NCBI GenBank assembly: GCA_947396885.1
Contig: OX377205.1
Location: forward strand, 72,388,969 to 72,452,968
Origin: Heligmosomoides polygyrus polygyrus
Taxonomy: Eukaryota; Nematoda; Chromadorea; Rhabditida; Heligmosomidae
Length of the DNA: 64,000 nucleotides
Reading direction: 5' to 3'
Shown: piece by piece, positions 1-12,490 of the stretch
How the letters are laid out: each line of letters opens with the position of its first letter
Position numbering within the stretch: the stretch's first letter is position 1
The notes under the pieces: model-generated
What the model was told of the DNA's origin: nothing
The model's database searches: none
The model's input: only the letters and a program-made list of their open reading frames with translations
Position numbers and translations under genes: made by a program

Positions 1-565
1 TACCCAAATATATATAGGCAATAGTGCAGAGGCGGAGCTACAAATATCTCCGATAGTAGCAATGGGGCCGACTTCATCTGGTTTCGAAACAGGGCACCGC
101 GCTTGGAGTGGACTACTTGAGCGTTATCTCTATTACCTGTTTGAGCTACCCCTAAGTTATGCTTGTAGGTGAAGAGTTTCTGTCGGCGGCAAAGCGGCTG
201 CAGGGGCAGATGCCTTGGATCAATATTGCCGCTGGCACATCAGTGGCAAACTCTGCTTCCCTGCCCTGTGCTTAAAGATAGGGCTGCCGCGTTGCCGCAG
301 AAGTGTGCGAAGGCCTTTAGAGTGTTTACCTAGGAGTGCTAAGCCTTATCATTCATTCCTATTTGCTCTACTTTATACTACTATGCACTCATAGATATAC
401 GTAGATCCTAGTTAATTATTCACAATACCATGAAATGAAACGTTAAATTTCGAATTTGGTGTACCGTATGTTATGTACATTATGAGCGCAGGAGCACACA
501 GGGGACGCGGGAGTAATAAAACCCTATCGGTGGAAGTGTCTCACATGATCTTTCATGCGCTTCAG
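1..565. other. No gene seen; probable intron or 5' flank of the SLC6 gene
   Basis: I see no convincing exon here. About 28 bases at 293-320 recur with three mismatches at 2583-2610, inside another intron of the same gene, so this is a small dispersed or intron-borne repeat. Upstream SLC6 exons (transmembrane helices 1-3) should lie before base 566 but are not recognisable. They may be outside the window. Confidence 0.4.
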
Positions 566-3140
566 ACTGCACGGATGAAGAACAGATGCAGTTCTGTGCC
601 CGCGAAAACGCAAGCACTCCGTTCGCATTCAACGGCACCTGTACTTCGGTGCTGCCCAAAGAGATGAAGACGCCCTTTGATCAGTTCTTTACGTGAGTTG
701 TTCCGTTTAGATATCAGGGAAGCGGTGATCCTCTTTGAGCTCATCTTTCGCTCGAACTGATCGGCGTGAACGGTCCCGGGACTCGATGATGTCAACCCAG
801 CGAGGGCGAACATCAAGCCCTGAAATGGACTACATTTAAGGTTTCGACTGACTGTGGTAAGGTCAGCTGTCTGTTTTCCAGAAATGTGGTGACGAAGAGG
901 TCGAACGGAATCGACGATATCGGCGCCATCAACTGGGCAACTTTCGCAGCGCTGTCGGTTATGTGGGCGTTCGTGGCGCTAATTCTGGTGAAGGGCTATG
1001 AGTATATGGGGAAAGTCGCTTACGTAAGAAGAGCACTATTCATGTCTTCTCCTGTCCTTCCGACATTAGCCATTTTTTAGCTGACGTCAACGCTGCCTTA
1101 CGTGATCATTGTGATACTGTTTTTCCGTGGAATCACGCTGGATGGCGCTACTGAGGGTGTCTATTACTACCTTGGTAAACCGGACTTTGGAAGGATATTT
1201 GCGCGTGAGGTGCTATTTCCTTTCCATAACCTTGGCGATATTTCTTGAGCCTATTTAGCTGGAATCAATGAGGCCTCACTTATAAGACCTCTCCTTAACT
1301 CTCTGCCTCGGTTGTTTTTAATCCTAGTTTGCCGCCTGAGCTTCTAACGTTCCGAGAAACGCATTCTTCAGACATGGTCAACCGCTCTGGTGCAGATCTG
1401 CTTCTCGCTCAACGTTGGCTACGGCGGCATCATTGTTCTCGCATCGTACAACAATCGAACTAACAATTGTTACAAGGTACATTTCCTATTTGACAGTTAC
1501 ATGCACATCATTGCTCAATGCGTCTCCAAAGCTACTCCCTTTCAGGACGCATGGATAGTAATCTGGGGAGTATTGATTATGAGCGTTTTTGGCGGTACGG
1601 CCGTCTTTGCCACGCTTGGTTACTTGTCAAAGCAGCTTCATAAAGGTGTGGATGAAGTGGTCTCCAGTGGTAGGTTATGAATATGTAGCGACCGCAAACT
1701 GGTTGAAGCAGCTTCAAAGAAAACGAAAGGAGAGAGAGAACTCTGGGCGAGAATTCGTCATATAAGATGGGCATGACTTTTTTGCTTTTCCGATTTGTGG
1801 TACTTCTCATAGGTGTTGACCGATAGCTGGATTTTTTATACGCTGCTTGATCGACAGCTCTCTCATTCTATGATAATAAAGATTTACATCATTATTACCA
1901 CCGCCGCAGATTTTCTGCTGATTTGCCGCGGTCAGAGACTGTTTGCGCTCTGGCCGATCGCGGCAGGGAGCGGCCAGAGCGCGGACAGAAGGCGGAAAAG
2001 GGAATGGCAGCAGTAGGTCCCGACCAGAGATGGTCGGAATTTCTGTTTCCTGTGTTCTGATTTTCTGGCCATTTTAGGCATTTTTTCTGTTTTTAGTTTT
2101 CTGGGAAAATGGCCAAAAATTGGCCAGGAAACAGAAAATAAACAAAATTAAACAAAAAAAAAACAAAACAATGAACAAATTTTTATATTTTATATATTTT
2201 ATTTTTATATTTAATTTAATATATTTATTTATTTAATTTTCATATTTTATATATTTATTTATTTATTTATTTATTATATCATATCATATATCATATATTT
2301 ATAATATCACAAGAATTCAATGAAAAGTATCCAAAAAGCGTCATAGAATCATGAGTTTTTTCCAAAATAACGCTTCTAGAAAATTTTAAATTCCAAGCTT
2401 GTGGCGTTCTTGGATGTGCTCATGTAGAAACTTCGTCATTCACTCATGAACTGTGCCGCTTTATTTGTTTGATCGATTGTACAAGCCCCTTCATAGGGCA
2501 TTTCTAGCTCCGTGCCTCTCCCGCTTGCCGCCAGCAAGGCTCGAGTCTGTGTGAGCGCCTCATCAGTTTTTCCGCCCGCCGCTTGCCGCAAAAGTGTGCG
2601 GAGGCCTTTACGCAACTAGTCATATTATCATTCCTGAGAGAGGAGCGGCCGCATTGTGATGTTAGGATTCTGTTGCAGGACTATCACTGGCATATGTCGC
2701 GTACCCGGAAGCAATGTCAAATATGCCGCTGCCACCGCTGTGGAGCTCGTTTTTCTTCGGGATGTTGTTCTTTTTGGGCATTAGTTCGGAAGTTGGTGAG
2801 TGTTTCTGAGGAGCGGTGAAGCACAGTGGAGTACGTTCCCATCAACAATTACACTACCTCAAAGGTTGAGAAATGTCTATTGGAAAGCCCAACAAAGCAT
2901 TTAGGAGATAGGGTAAAAGCCGTGATTAAAATTGAAATGTACAGATGACTTCCTAATGTTGGCATATATTATAGAAATGATAACTATGTTTCCAATTTGA
3001 ACATGGAAAATTCAGCCTTTGCCGAGACCATCTGCACGAGTATCTATGATCAGTGGCCGGTAACACGAAAGTGCAAGTGGTTTGTTACGTTGTGCTGCTG
3101 CATCACTCTATTCCTGTGCGGTGTAATTATGACCACCGAG
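566..3140 (+). CDS. SLC6 (sodium:neurotransmitter symporter, SNF family), partial gene with 7 internal exons
   Basis: Exons by splice sites and reading frame: 566-692, 882-1023, 1081-1209, 1372-1476, 1546-1669, 2679-2795, 3016-3140. Phases join without a stop, giving about 290 residues. Exon 1 is extracellular loop 2, with paired cysteines and two N-glycosylation sites (NAST, NGT). Exon 2 has the family motif GIDDIGAINW and helix 4. Exon 3 has helix 5 and RGITLDGATEG. Exon 4 has helix 6, SLNVGYGGIIVLASYN, which holds the unwound substrate and sodium segment. Exon 5 has SVFGG and LGYLSKQL. Exon 6 has helix 8, AYVAYPEAM. Exon 7 has helix 9, AETICTSIYDQWP, and ends at VIMTTE. Family members are sodium- and chloride-coupled plasma-membrane importers of amino acids, betaine or amine transmitters, usually about 600 residues. 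Helices 1-3 and 10-12 are not found. The usual GPGLAF before helix 8 reads GLSLAY here. The substrate cannot be named from this fragment. All splice donors are GT; the one at 1210 (gtgcta) is weak. Confidence 0.9.
2050..2340. repeat. AT-rich low-complexity tract in an SLC6 intron
   Basis: The stretch consists of runs of A and T with tandem tttatatt and attta motifs (about 2150-2310). It sits within the roughly 1-kb intron between SLC6 exons 5 and 6. No gene is visible in 1670-2678. Confidence 0.7.
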
Positions 3141-3699
3141 GTAAATTTTTGTTGTCCTTAAGAAGATCAGTGAAATTCTCGAGTAGTTTTACAAGGTGAC
3201 TATTGAGTGTTTTGGCAGATTGTAAACCACAATAGTGATTTTCAAAATTTGTGTGAGCCTCCGGACGTGTCATTATGGGGAAAGCCGTAAAACTGCGGCG
3301 TGGGTAATGAATGAAGGGAGAGTGACGCCTTTAACTAATTGTTTAAATTCTTGCCGCGAGCTCCTCCCAGTTGTCACGCGGTTCAACAGTAACTTGCGGC
3401 AGTAGCGATTTACTGCGTCGTCTAACACTAATTGCTAAATAATAGTTTTTGAAGATCATTTAGCCACCCGTCAATCCCAATTACTGGCGGTCAGATAGAT
3501 TTGCACATGGCTGTAGTACATCGACCTCCGTCTCTTTACATTTAGAAAATATATTGAATACTGGAAACACGTTTTATTGGGATGGCCAGAATGTTCTGGC
3601 GGTTTTTGTGCAACCGCTTTTCGTTCGTTTATTACTGAATCAATACTCAACCTACTTCGCATTCTTATATAATGTCTAATACGGAATTCTTGTGTCTAT
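3141..3699. other. No gene seen downstream of the last SLC6 exon found
   Basis: The next SLC6 exon (helices 10-11) was looked for and not found. There is an acceptor-like tttggcag near 3223, but the following frame does not read as SLC6. I see no repeat that I recognise. Confidence 0.35.
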
Positions 3700-4000
3700 A
3701 GGATAAGGATAAAGGGCGGCATTACTCAATCCCTTCTGGGATGCGCCAGCGCATTCTTCTTCTACGGGATGTCGTGGAGGCGGCATGTATGCGTATTTGA
3801 CCATACAATGACTTGCGGTGGCCAGCCGATGAACAAGTCAGTGCTTTATCCTTCCCAGACAAGTCTGGTACCAATTCACCGACCCCGGAGGGATGGAAGG
3901 CTTGGTTGGCCTGGGCGGGAAATCCGAACCAGGAACCTGGTATCGGGTGCGACAGTCGCGCCTCCTCCGACTGCGCTTGGGTCTATCTGGCGGAATAATT
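3700..4000 (-). mobile_element. tRNA-derived SINE, near full length
   Basis: Read on the minus strand, the element begins near 4000 with a polymerase III A-box-like AGCGCAGTCGGAGG. It continues with a B-box-like GGTTCGGATTTCC about 45 bases later. A conserved body ends near 3700 in a short TTATCC-type tail. The body recurs at 18772-18965, and the head recurs at 14793-14820. Two short open frames cover it but are not genes. A head-body-tail structure with internal promoter boxes is the usual SINE layout. It is presumably mobilised by an RTE-type element, which is inference. Confidence 0.65.
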
Positions 4001-4560
4001 TATGTCTCATCTATGCTTAATAATTATGTTTCTTCAAAAGCTTGCTGAAGTATGTCGAAATGACAATTCTGAACGATATTGGACGCAGTGCGCGGAACTG
4101 GAGGGGGGGGGGGAGGGAGCAGCCCATGCGCTTCCACCTAGCAGTACCTAGCAGTCGGATATGGTGACGTGGAATTTCCTACGTTGTACCCGAGCTGACG
4201 CGTATGTACGGGCAGTGCAGGTTGCAACGAGAAGGGCTTAGGTCAAAGCTACGACTTCCGCAAACTAAAAGGGTTAAAATTCGTCCTACACGTGGAAATG
4301 CCACGCCCCCTCGTTCTTGTGTTCTAGTGCTCGTGAAGACATCACTCGTTAACTTGATTTCTCGCCATAACCTAAGAAGATGCCACTCGGAGACTCGCAA
4401 TTCGTACTAAAGAAGGCCTTCAAAGTATTACTATTAAGTATTTTTCTAGGAACCACTGGATAAAGACAAATGTAAAATATGAAAAATAGTAGGATCGATG
4501 GGAGACGGAGAGAGACTCGGATGAGACTGTTAAATCACAAAACGGTATCGTCACTCCGCC
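4001..4560. other. No gene seen; contains a G homopolymer
   Basis: A run of about 14 G/A purines dominated by G lies at 4100-4118. Overlapping open frames on both strands at 4179-4410 have no recognisable protein character. Nothing else is supported. Confidence 0.3.
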
Positions 4561-5721
4561 CGCCAAATTGCCATCGGTTCTTCTCTTGTCCGTTTTGTGG
4601 GCTTTTCATCGACGTGGTTCGTGTCGTTCCTTCAGATTACTGCGATTCGAGACAGCTCGCGGAATAGTTCGCGTAATTCTTCCCTCGCCTCGTGAAGACG
4701 TGAACGCGCAACGTGTCGCTTATTTGGAATGTTACAGATGGCTTTGTGGTGGCCCTTGTCGGTTGGGATTAGCGACTCGAGAGCAGTTCCTTTGACTCGT
4801 TTGCAGTAGAAGCACTTCTTTTTCTATGGGCATTCTTTATCCGGATTGTATCTACCCATAAAGTGCTAGCACTCGCTCTAGCCCTACACTTTGTCAAATC
4901 CCTCATCGACATCAGCAACAATAGGGCTGGAGTCCGATTAATGCTCTCGAACCACTTTGCAAAACATGCATCTCACCAATCTGCCCATATAAGGAGGCAA
5001 TACTCCTGTTTTCTGTTAGGAAAATTCCTGATGTCGTCCTCCATACGGTCAACCAGTGACTGCAAAAACTCGGTAAGTTGTCAAATAGCGTCTTCTCCTT
5101 GTCGGTGACTTGCTTCACCATGCTCCATTTACCCGAATTCTCGATAGCTGGGTCCATGCATCAACTCGACCACTCTTTCCGGCAACTTCATTTCCTTGTT
5201 CTCGGCGTATTCTCTCGACGACTCCACCATGATCCCTTTGTTTGACAACTCGATCCCATGCCGGTCGAGTGGGACTCCGCTATTTCCTCGGACATCTGCA
5301 GGGGTTTGTCCCTCAAACTCGTAGAATTTTTGGTTTCCATGGGCTCCTCGCCCTGTTGATGTGAGTCATTGTTCCTTGCAGGTAATTCCGTCCTCAGTTC
5401 TGTCAAATCAGCTAGAACCTCGTGCTCTATCTCGAAAAAAAAACGAATGGGATCTTCCGATACTTTCTCTGAGCCATATCCAAGTTGAGCAAACGGTTCG
5501 CTCGCCTTTGATGCGAGTCCCGACCACAACGGTTCAAACTTGCCAAATGACTCCCCGACGTCTACTGTTCTATCCACAATTCTAGACGACGAACCGAAGA
5601 GCAGATGATAAAGTGACAATAAGAAATTGAAATCGGCCACAAGGTTACCATCCCTCCCGTTCTGAATAGCGTCTTTCAACTTATTCAGCGCTGATATTTT
5701 CGATAGTAGACCATGATGCAT
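4560..5721 (-). mobile_element. Bel/Pao-like gag relic (tentative)
   Basis: On the minus strand, an open frame of 177 codons (5721-5188) is followed by an 81-codon frame (5157-4912). A cysteine-histidine cluster follows near 4750-4830 in another frame (CFYCKR, then after a spacer GHHKAICNIPNK). A CxxC plus HHxAxC arrangement resembles the zinc-knuckle end of nematode Bel/Pao gag proteins. The frames are separated by stops, so the element is dead if this reading is right. Bel/Pao pol pieces lie at 24.5-25.9 kb. The 177-codon frame itself matches nothing I recognise; an alternative is a host exon of unknown function. Confidence 0.35.
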
Positions 5722-6195
5722 ACCGCGCCACGCGATCGCGATAGATCGTTTACGTCTACTTGTTCGATACCATGGACATGTACTCCATTTATCACAACTT
5801 TCTGATTGTAAGCACTGACCGATAAAAATACTTGCTTAAGAGTGAACATACCCCCGGTAATGAAGCGCGAACTGAGACAGTCTGTTGAACAAGTCGATGG
5901 GAATGACAATCCTAACTTGGGCTAAGCCAGTCAGATATGGCACTGGAGACAGGCCTTATGAATAAATAATCGTAACGTGGTTCGCCAAGATCAAACACGC
6001 GAAACACGTTCTGTATATGCAATATGAACGTACGATCCTGAAGAACAAGTGATCGCGTGAGGCCTTACCCACTGTACAGATGTATGTGAATCTCGTGATT
6101 TTACTACGCACCGAGAAGGTAGAACCCTCTTACACAGTAAGCAATAAATATACAGGCACGAAGAAGCTTGTAAAAATTGTTTAGTGCCAGCAGCA
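5722..6195. other. No gene seen between the gag-like relic and the Helitron relic
   Basis: The missing Helitron helicase should lie here on the minus strand, but no helicase motif is recognisable in any frame. Confidence 0.35.
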
Positions 6196-8900
6196 CTATT
6201 GTCGCTGCCACAGTGAAGGGAAATTATGCGATGCGACAGAGGGTGAGGAAAAACCGACCGCCGTGACTAGAGGCAAATCAATGTCCTCTGTCACTTCACG
6301 AAAGGTGTGAAACCCTTTCCATATAGAAGAAGAGGCCGAAGTGCAAAGCGTTCTTGCTCTTGAGGCCCTACAAAATGCATGTGAACAACAATAGTACGTG
6401 TCTGGCGTTACTTTTGTTTCCAACCCTTGTCGGACACGAAAGCCTGAGGCATTTCGAAGTAGCGGAAACTGCGAGAATCCACCATATCTTCTGGAAGATT
6501 TCCATGCAACTTTGTAAAGTTGCTACATTGTTTGTTGATCGCAAAGTTTACAGTAAGCGTGCTCAGCCGATTTTGTACCGCAGCAAGAATTTGTTGTTCT
6601 TCTCCAGTATGGAACACCACGGTTTCAAAGCCTGGCAAATGGACTTCAAGACGTTGCACCTTATCGCTTCGACACTGCATGTCGAACCCCAATATATGAA
6701 AAGCTTCGGGTGTACACATGTATCTGGCATCCACATAGGCTTCAATTTCGTCGCGGCCTTGTTCTTCTCCACTGCTGGTCTCATAGATCCTGACTCATGC
6801 TAGATCTGGTCCTTTGTAAACATACTTAAACAATTATTTAACTGCATGGATTAGAGAACATACTTCAACACTTATATGAGCCTTAAACAAGCGAGTCAAA
6901 TATGGACAGTATAATACAATGGATCTATTATCTATCTAATCGGACACATCGTTGCGTAAGAAAGTGTCCATCATCGCGTCTCCTGTACTCGGGGTAGCCA
7001 TCAACGTTGGTTGAGGCTCAGTACGGAAACTCCTCGGATATTTTTTGTGTGCACTCCGTCTTTTATACATGGGGAATCAGGATTAAGAGCTCCACAGGGG
7101 CGGTGCATCATATTACTGAAGACAATCTCAAAAAGCAGAGAGACTTCGACAGGGTCAGGGAGTTCTGCACTGATTATTTGATCAATTTAGTTGGCAGTAG
7201 TAAGTTTTCCTTTCGGCTTAAAGGCCAAAAGCATGTGCATGCACCCAAAACGTTCCTCTTGAACAACTCGCTACAGAGTGCCACCACCCTAAAGTTGATT
7301 ACGTGCAATAAAGTCCGGTCTGTCAGCAGGGATCTGATTGGGTAGCAGAATGCTTTGGGTTTCCTTCCAACGTGGATTACATGTGAAGGTGATATTGTGC
7401 ACCTTGATATTGTGCTACCATATATCGTAGATCACCCACGAAGATACCACCCAGAATTACTTTTCTCCCTGGAGGGCGGGTCTGGTTCTCGTCACCGACC
7501 ATATAGTCCTGAAGACCCCTTAGACTTTCCAATCTGAGTTCTTTCTGATTTTTTTCAAAAATAATTGTGGCGGTTTATCTCACTTTTAAACCATCTATCG
7601 ACAATGTATTGCTGAAATTGTTTTCCAACACGGAGAATTTGGTTAAATATTCATTCCTAGGAAATAGAATGTGTGCGGAGAACTCTTTCTGAGTTATCCT
7701 CGTACGCCTGCTATTTTCCACATTAGTTTTTCCATCTCACGATGTCAACTGTCTTCTCTCCTGGGGAACAGCAGCGTAGGAGAGCGGATCACACAGCTTA
7801 TTTAGGTAGCTGATGGTACGCAGTCCTCCGCTGCGTTCATGAACAACCAAGTGGCGCTCACCGGGTATGCTCTTGCCATCGCCAACGTACACTACTGCGC
7901 CTGATTACATGATGCGATATTATATCGCCGTTGGTCGTCGGTACTTAGCTGACAAAACACCATGCTCACCGATCTTTGCCGCTGCTGTGCAGTTATCGCT
8001 CCTTGCTCCTCCTCCTTTGAAATATCATAATCAAGCGGTAAGCCTGTACATATGGGTTAACAGTGTGTAACTTGTCGAGCAGCTTCACAAACTTGCATCG
8101 ATCACATTCCCTGTTCACCTCTTGGCCTGCAAGTTTATCAGCATCCTCATCACTCATCATTAGTACATATCGAGGAGTATGTCCATGAACTTTAAAGCAT
8201 TAAGGTCCACCACATCTGCGAATGTCTAGCTTTGCTGCTATTGGTGCCATGGCCAAACTGTTGTTGTAGTTCCGAACATTCTTAAGGAACAACGTTTTGC
8301 TGCACTGCGCCCAGGTAGAATTGCTGCAAGGATTACGGAAAGTTTTGAAAGACTTGCATTGTTATATCCCCCGAGTTGCAGCACATATTATAGGATATGT
8401 TTCGAACAGAGATGTTTTTGTTAGGAAGGTGTAGTTCCCACACCCGCTACATACCTGATCCATTTCACCTAATGTATGAGGCAATGACTAGTTCCATGGA
8501 AGTCTAGCGATGCCGACATCACTCTGTCGCACCCCTGCGAACCTCTCATTCATATACGCTCGAGAGCGTCGCCTTCTCTCAGCATCAGAAGTCCGAACTG
8601 CCGTCAACTCTTCTGTACGCTCGCTTCGTGCTCGACGTCACTCAGGATTGGCAGTTGTTCGCCCGATCTCAATCCTGTTCGCTCTCCGCCGACGCCGTTC
8701 TTCAGCTTTGAAAGCACGTTTCGGATTCTGCCTCGCTCGCATTAGCTCTAGAACGACGCTTTCGCTCTACTTCATCAGCTTGGAGCGCTGCGATCTGCTC
8801 ACTATTGAGATGAGCGCGCCCATTTCCCTCAACATCAGCCGCTCTACGCGCATAATGCGCTTCCTGCAGGCTAAGCTGCAGCTCAACGCTGTTCACTCAG
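6196..8900 (-). mobile_element. Helitron replicase relic, degenerate
   Basis: Order on the minus strand: an Arg/Ala-rich basic region at 8896-8702 (ARRAADVEG, LQADEVERKRRSRANASE), common at the N terminus of nematode Helitron proteins; then 8300-8020, reading NVRNYNNSLAMA, KVHGHTPR and NPYVQAYRL; then the Rep core at 7390-7013, reading FTCNPRW, PADRPDFIAR, IDQIISAELPDP and CGALNPDSPC; then 6734-6408, reading DARYMCTPEAFHILGFDM and VHLPG; then 6423-6196, reading FHTFREV. The two-histidine nickase motif appears as CMHML, so one histidine is replaced. Several stops and frameshifts interrupt it. No helicase domain follows below 6196. It is therefore an inactive, 3'-truncated copy. Confidence 0.7.
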
Positions 8901-10400
8901 GAAACCGCAGTGCGCTCTAGGCTAGAGTGGGCACATCCACGTAGTACAGAACCGCAATCTCTGTGACTATTATCGAACCGATTGTCTTGCTGTATGCAAG
9001 CGCAAGTAGCGAACTATTTTGGCTGTACAACCACTCACAAACGCTTTTGACGAAGGCCGAATTTTCGCACCCTTACTTGTGGGCACGTTCCTACAACATA
9101 CATTGGAAGAGCCACGGGACGCTGCACATGTTTCTACAAGTGAAATCGTCGCGCTAACTCATTCTAACCTGTTTATACGCGCAAACGAAGGTTGATGTGG
9201 CTTGTTCGATGTCTGTCCATGTGCTTGAACGATTTGCAAGACGAGTGAGAGAAAACGGTTTAACAATATGAAATTTATGTGATTGGACCCATCTGAGAAA
9301 CGCACATGTCAAAAATCGATAACATCGACTAGCAATGGCTACATGTACGGTAGTATATCTACCGTGTAACACTTCCAAATTCTACCTCAAACGCTAAGTT
9401 TTGGTCAGCTTTCGCCAGAAATTGATCGATAGCTTGCACCAGATATTGACCGACAAAGGTCGATAGTCGATAATGTCTACACATCGTGAATGAAGTATGC
9501 CAACAAAAGAAGTACCATCTTGAAATAATGTGCAAGGTTCATTTTGCCACTTAATCATACGAACCTTTGTTTAGTACACCAGTGATTGGGAGGAGTACTA
9601 GGTAAGGCAGTATGTTAAGAGGTCAAGAAGAGTGAGAAAATGAAGATAAAGAAAGGGTAAATAAGAAGATATAAACCTACATAACGAATTTTGGGAAGGA
9701 ATAGGAAAAACTACATATGATAGCGTATGCGTAATGGAGCGCGCTAACTTACGCTACGCTGAGGGGTGATGAGCCTGTGATTTCTACCTTAGTCACCTTT
9801 GTTCAGGATTTATAAAACTGATCGTTTATGGCCAGTCAGTTGATAGTATTGTGATGATCGATATAGCTTAGTTAGTAGGCAGTCCTTTCAGGAAGCCACT
9901 TCCATCTAAAAAGGTCGACTCTAGGCAGGATTCTGGATCCGTAGCTCACCCAGGTGCACTTAGCTCTGGCGCATTCTAAACATGACATCTGCGGTACGTC
10001 TTCAGAATCCCTGTGCTCCGCACTTGGTCACCATTCATATCCTGGCGCGCTGCCCGATGAATATATCGTGAACTTGGGTGATCCGCCGCCAAGTTATAAG
10101 GCCAACAATCGCCCATGGTTACGCTGAAAGAAATCCTCCGGCTGGCATACGCCGCACTGTAGGCATCTCTTGGCTTCAATTCACCTCCCCGTGACGGACA
10201 CGTGACATTAGCCTATTGTACATAGGTGAGATGAGCACTGAAATGCCTTTCGAATGTCCACTGTGCGCTTCGTTAAGAATCTTTCGCCTGGCACTTTCTG
10301 GTGTCGCAAATACTGACGGTACGGTACATCTTCAATTTGCCCTCTTCGGTTACGAAGTCTGCTTGATTACTGGTTCTTTTAGTCCTAATCCTGAGACTTC
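8901..10400. other. No gene or recognised repeat
   Basis: The stretch holds only short open frames without protein-family character. Small direct repeats of a tcgatag-type word occur near 9420-9475. Nothing else is supported. Confidence 0.35.
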
Positions 10401-10428
10401 TCCATTCACATTTCCTTCCAATAAAAAA

Positions 10429-12490
10429 TCAATTATTTCTACAAACTTTCGATCTTTTTTTAAGCTCTTCCATCCATTTGGTATCCTCTTGGGTCTGTAG
10501 CTTACTTACTACCGCTCCTTTCCAACCACCTAAAGAGTCTGTACTTATGGCATCTACACAACCTGTGCTAAGAGCGTCCGCGACTACGTCTGTCCTTCCT
10601 TTCACATATCTTATTTCTAACTCATACCTCTGTACCATAAGAAGATAGCGGTTAGAGGTTGTAGGTTAGTTGGAGATCATTTTTTGGAATTGCTTCTAGA
10701 GCATCTATGTCAAATCCCCTTTTCATTGCTCTAGCTAGCAACCCTACCGACACTATGCTTATCATGGAGGCTCTATCTAACAGGGCAGGTATGCGTGTGT
10801 CTAGTAATTTAACCTACCCCGACACTTCCGAATTTGTGGCTTGACTTCTTCGGCTCCTAATGAAATTTGGACATCCATACTTCTTGCAGCTGCTACAACT
10901 GGTAAAATCTCGGCGTCGTTACTATCACTACTAGGTGTGTTCCTGGGACTGGCAGCAACCATTTTCGTATGGGATCTATGTGTAGTCCTTTGCTATGTGG
11001 CCAAAACGAGAGCAGTTGAAACATTTCCTTGTTTCAGTCTGTTTCCTTCAACGACAAAGTTTTCGCTTTGTTTTCTTTCAATTTTTCGGTCTTCCGCTGG
11101 AGTTTTCCTCATCACCCTAGTATTTTCCTCTCGTCGATGCGCTAAACTTTTAATCCATTGTCTCGCTTCTGCCTCTGGAAGCGTTCACCTTGAACTCCTT
11201 GATAAGATTTCGTCCTGTTCTTCCATTCGTAACGCTCACGACGTCCTCCATCTGCAATTTCATACGTCCTCTTCGACAATTCATTCGAAATTGCCAGTTG
11301 TTTCACCTCTTCATATGCATTTTCTGGTTTTTTCCTATGAAGAGCACTATAAGTTGAACGTGCTCAGGACAGTCTTAAATTTGCTAACAAGACAGGAGCG
11401 AACTCGAACGATCGGTTTTATCTGTTACCATCAGGATAAGACTGGCTACCTCTTGTTCGGGAGGTATCCTCGAATCGCGTAGCTCTGCGATGGCTTCCAT
11501 TCTACCAGCGATCGTATCCTCGCCTAAAAGATTTCCTAGCTCTGTCACCACTTTGTCGAAACCTTCCCGCTTCACTTTTTCCGGTAAGGACAAAAAGATT
11601 GACTTTGCCCGACCACCCAAGTGATCGTTACCTACGATCTCTATCCTAGTTTGCTCACTATAAACCTCCCGATGGTATTTCCTGCGGAATGTTCGAATGA
11701 ATTCTTCAAACTTATCACTACGATATCCTTTAAAGACAACAGCGTCGAAGCAGGACAAAGATTGGAAGCAACTGATTATTTCAACTCCAATATTCTGACC
11801 TATTTCATCCTTTGCGGCCTCCCATGACATCACCGCAGACGGCTTACATCTTGGCTCGAAGCACACCCCAGTCCGTTGACCCGTGCTTTCTGTCTGAAGC
11901 TCCGCTTCATTAAGTTTCGGGGAAGCTAGTTGTCCTTCTGGGCCACTTCTATCATTCGTACCTGTCTTAATTGGTCCTTTCCGGCCTCCACTGTCGCCTT
12001 CATTTCCTGCACCACCTTAACTACCTTAACATATCTACTTTGATCACATTCGCAATATTAGAAGGAATCTCTCCATCCCTCTCCATAGCTTCGATATGCT
12101 GCTTCCAATCATTCTCACAGTATATACCTGTTTTATCCAAGGTAGCGTGCAATTTCTCATTGATTGTACTCAACACCACACACTTTTTGAGCACTTTCAC
12201 TAGCCTTTCCTTCAGATTTTCCATTTCTCTAGTCACTAATTCTCAGGGTTTCTCTTTATATCGAGTCGATATCTTGTGCTCTGTAATCACTTCTTTGATA
12301 ATATCTGGTATAGCCGGTATACTACTAACAATGTTCTGTAGCTCACTAAATACAGCTCACTTGGGAAATTGTCGCTTGCGTCCCTCACCTATTTCACCTG
12401 TATTGGCCTGTCCTCATCATCTGCTCAACCATGAGGGCGTCTTCCTCGACGTAGCCCATACTGACAGCTATTCTGCGACTTTGCAACACT
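10429..12490 (-). mobile_element. Ty3-like LTR retrotransposon relic (gag, zinc knuckle, protease, RNase H)
   Basis: On the minus strand, a gag-like segment at 11866-11384 carries FEEFIRTFRRKY and a LGG.AK..F.SLP pattern. A coiled-coil-like frame precedes it at 12236-12021. A zinc knuckle at about 11030-10985 reads CFNCSRFGHIAKDY, so the last Cys of CCHC is Tyr. A protease-like stretch at about 10800-10700 reads LLD followed by ASMISIVSVG; the family DTGS appears as DRAS. The RNase H end at 10638-10429 contains YELEIRYVKGRTDVVADAL. Only about 750 bases separate gag from RNase H, so reverse transcriptase is deleted. Frameshifts and stops are present. No LTRs were identified and no integrase was seen. 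Confidence 0.65.

Noticed and set aside
180..300. An upstream SLC6 exon (MPWINIAAG-like frame after a cag)
   Set aside because: Only a few residues resemble the loop-2 start, and a stop follows without a donor in frame.
5188..5721. A 177-codon open frame as a host gene
   Set aside because: No family recognised, low-complexity tail, and a gag-like cysteine cluster lies downstream; kept only as a tentative Bel/Pao piece.
8510..8920. Plus-strand Arg/Ser-rich open frame of 136 codons
   Set aside because: It is the antisense of the Helitron basic region on the minus strand.
10841..11482. A 213-codon plus-strand open frame
   Set aside because: It is antisense to the Ty3-like gag and zinc-knuckle relic, which has recognisable motifs on the minus strand.
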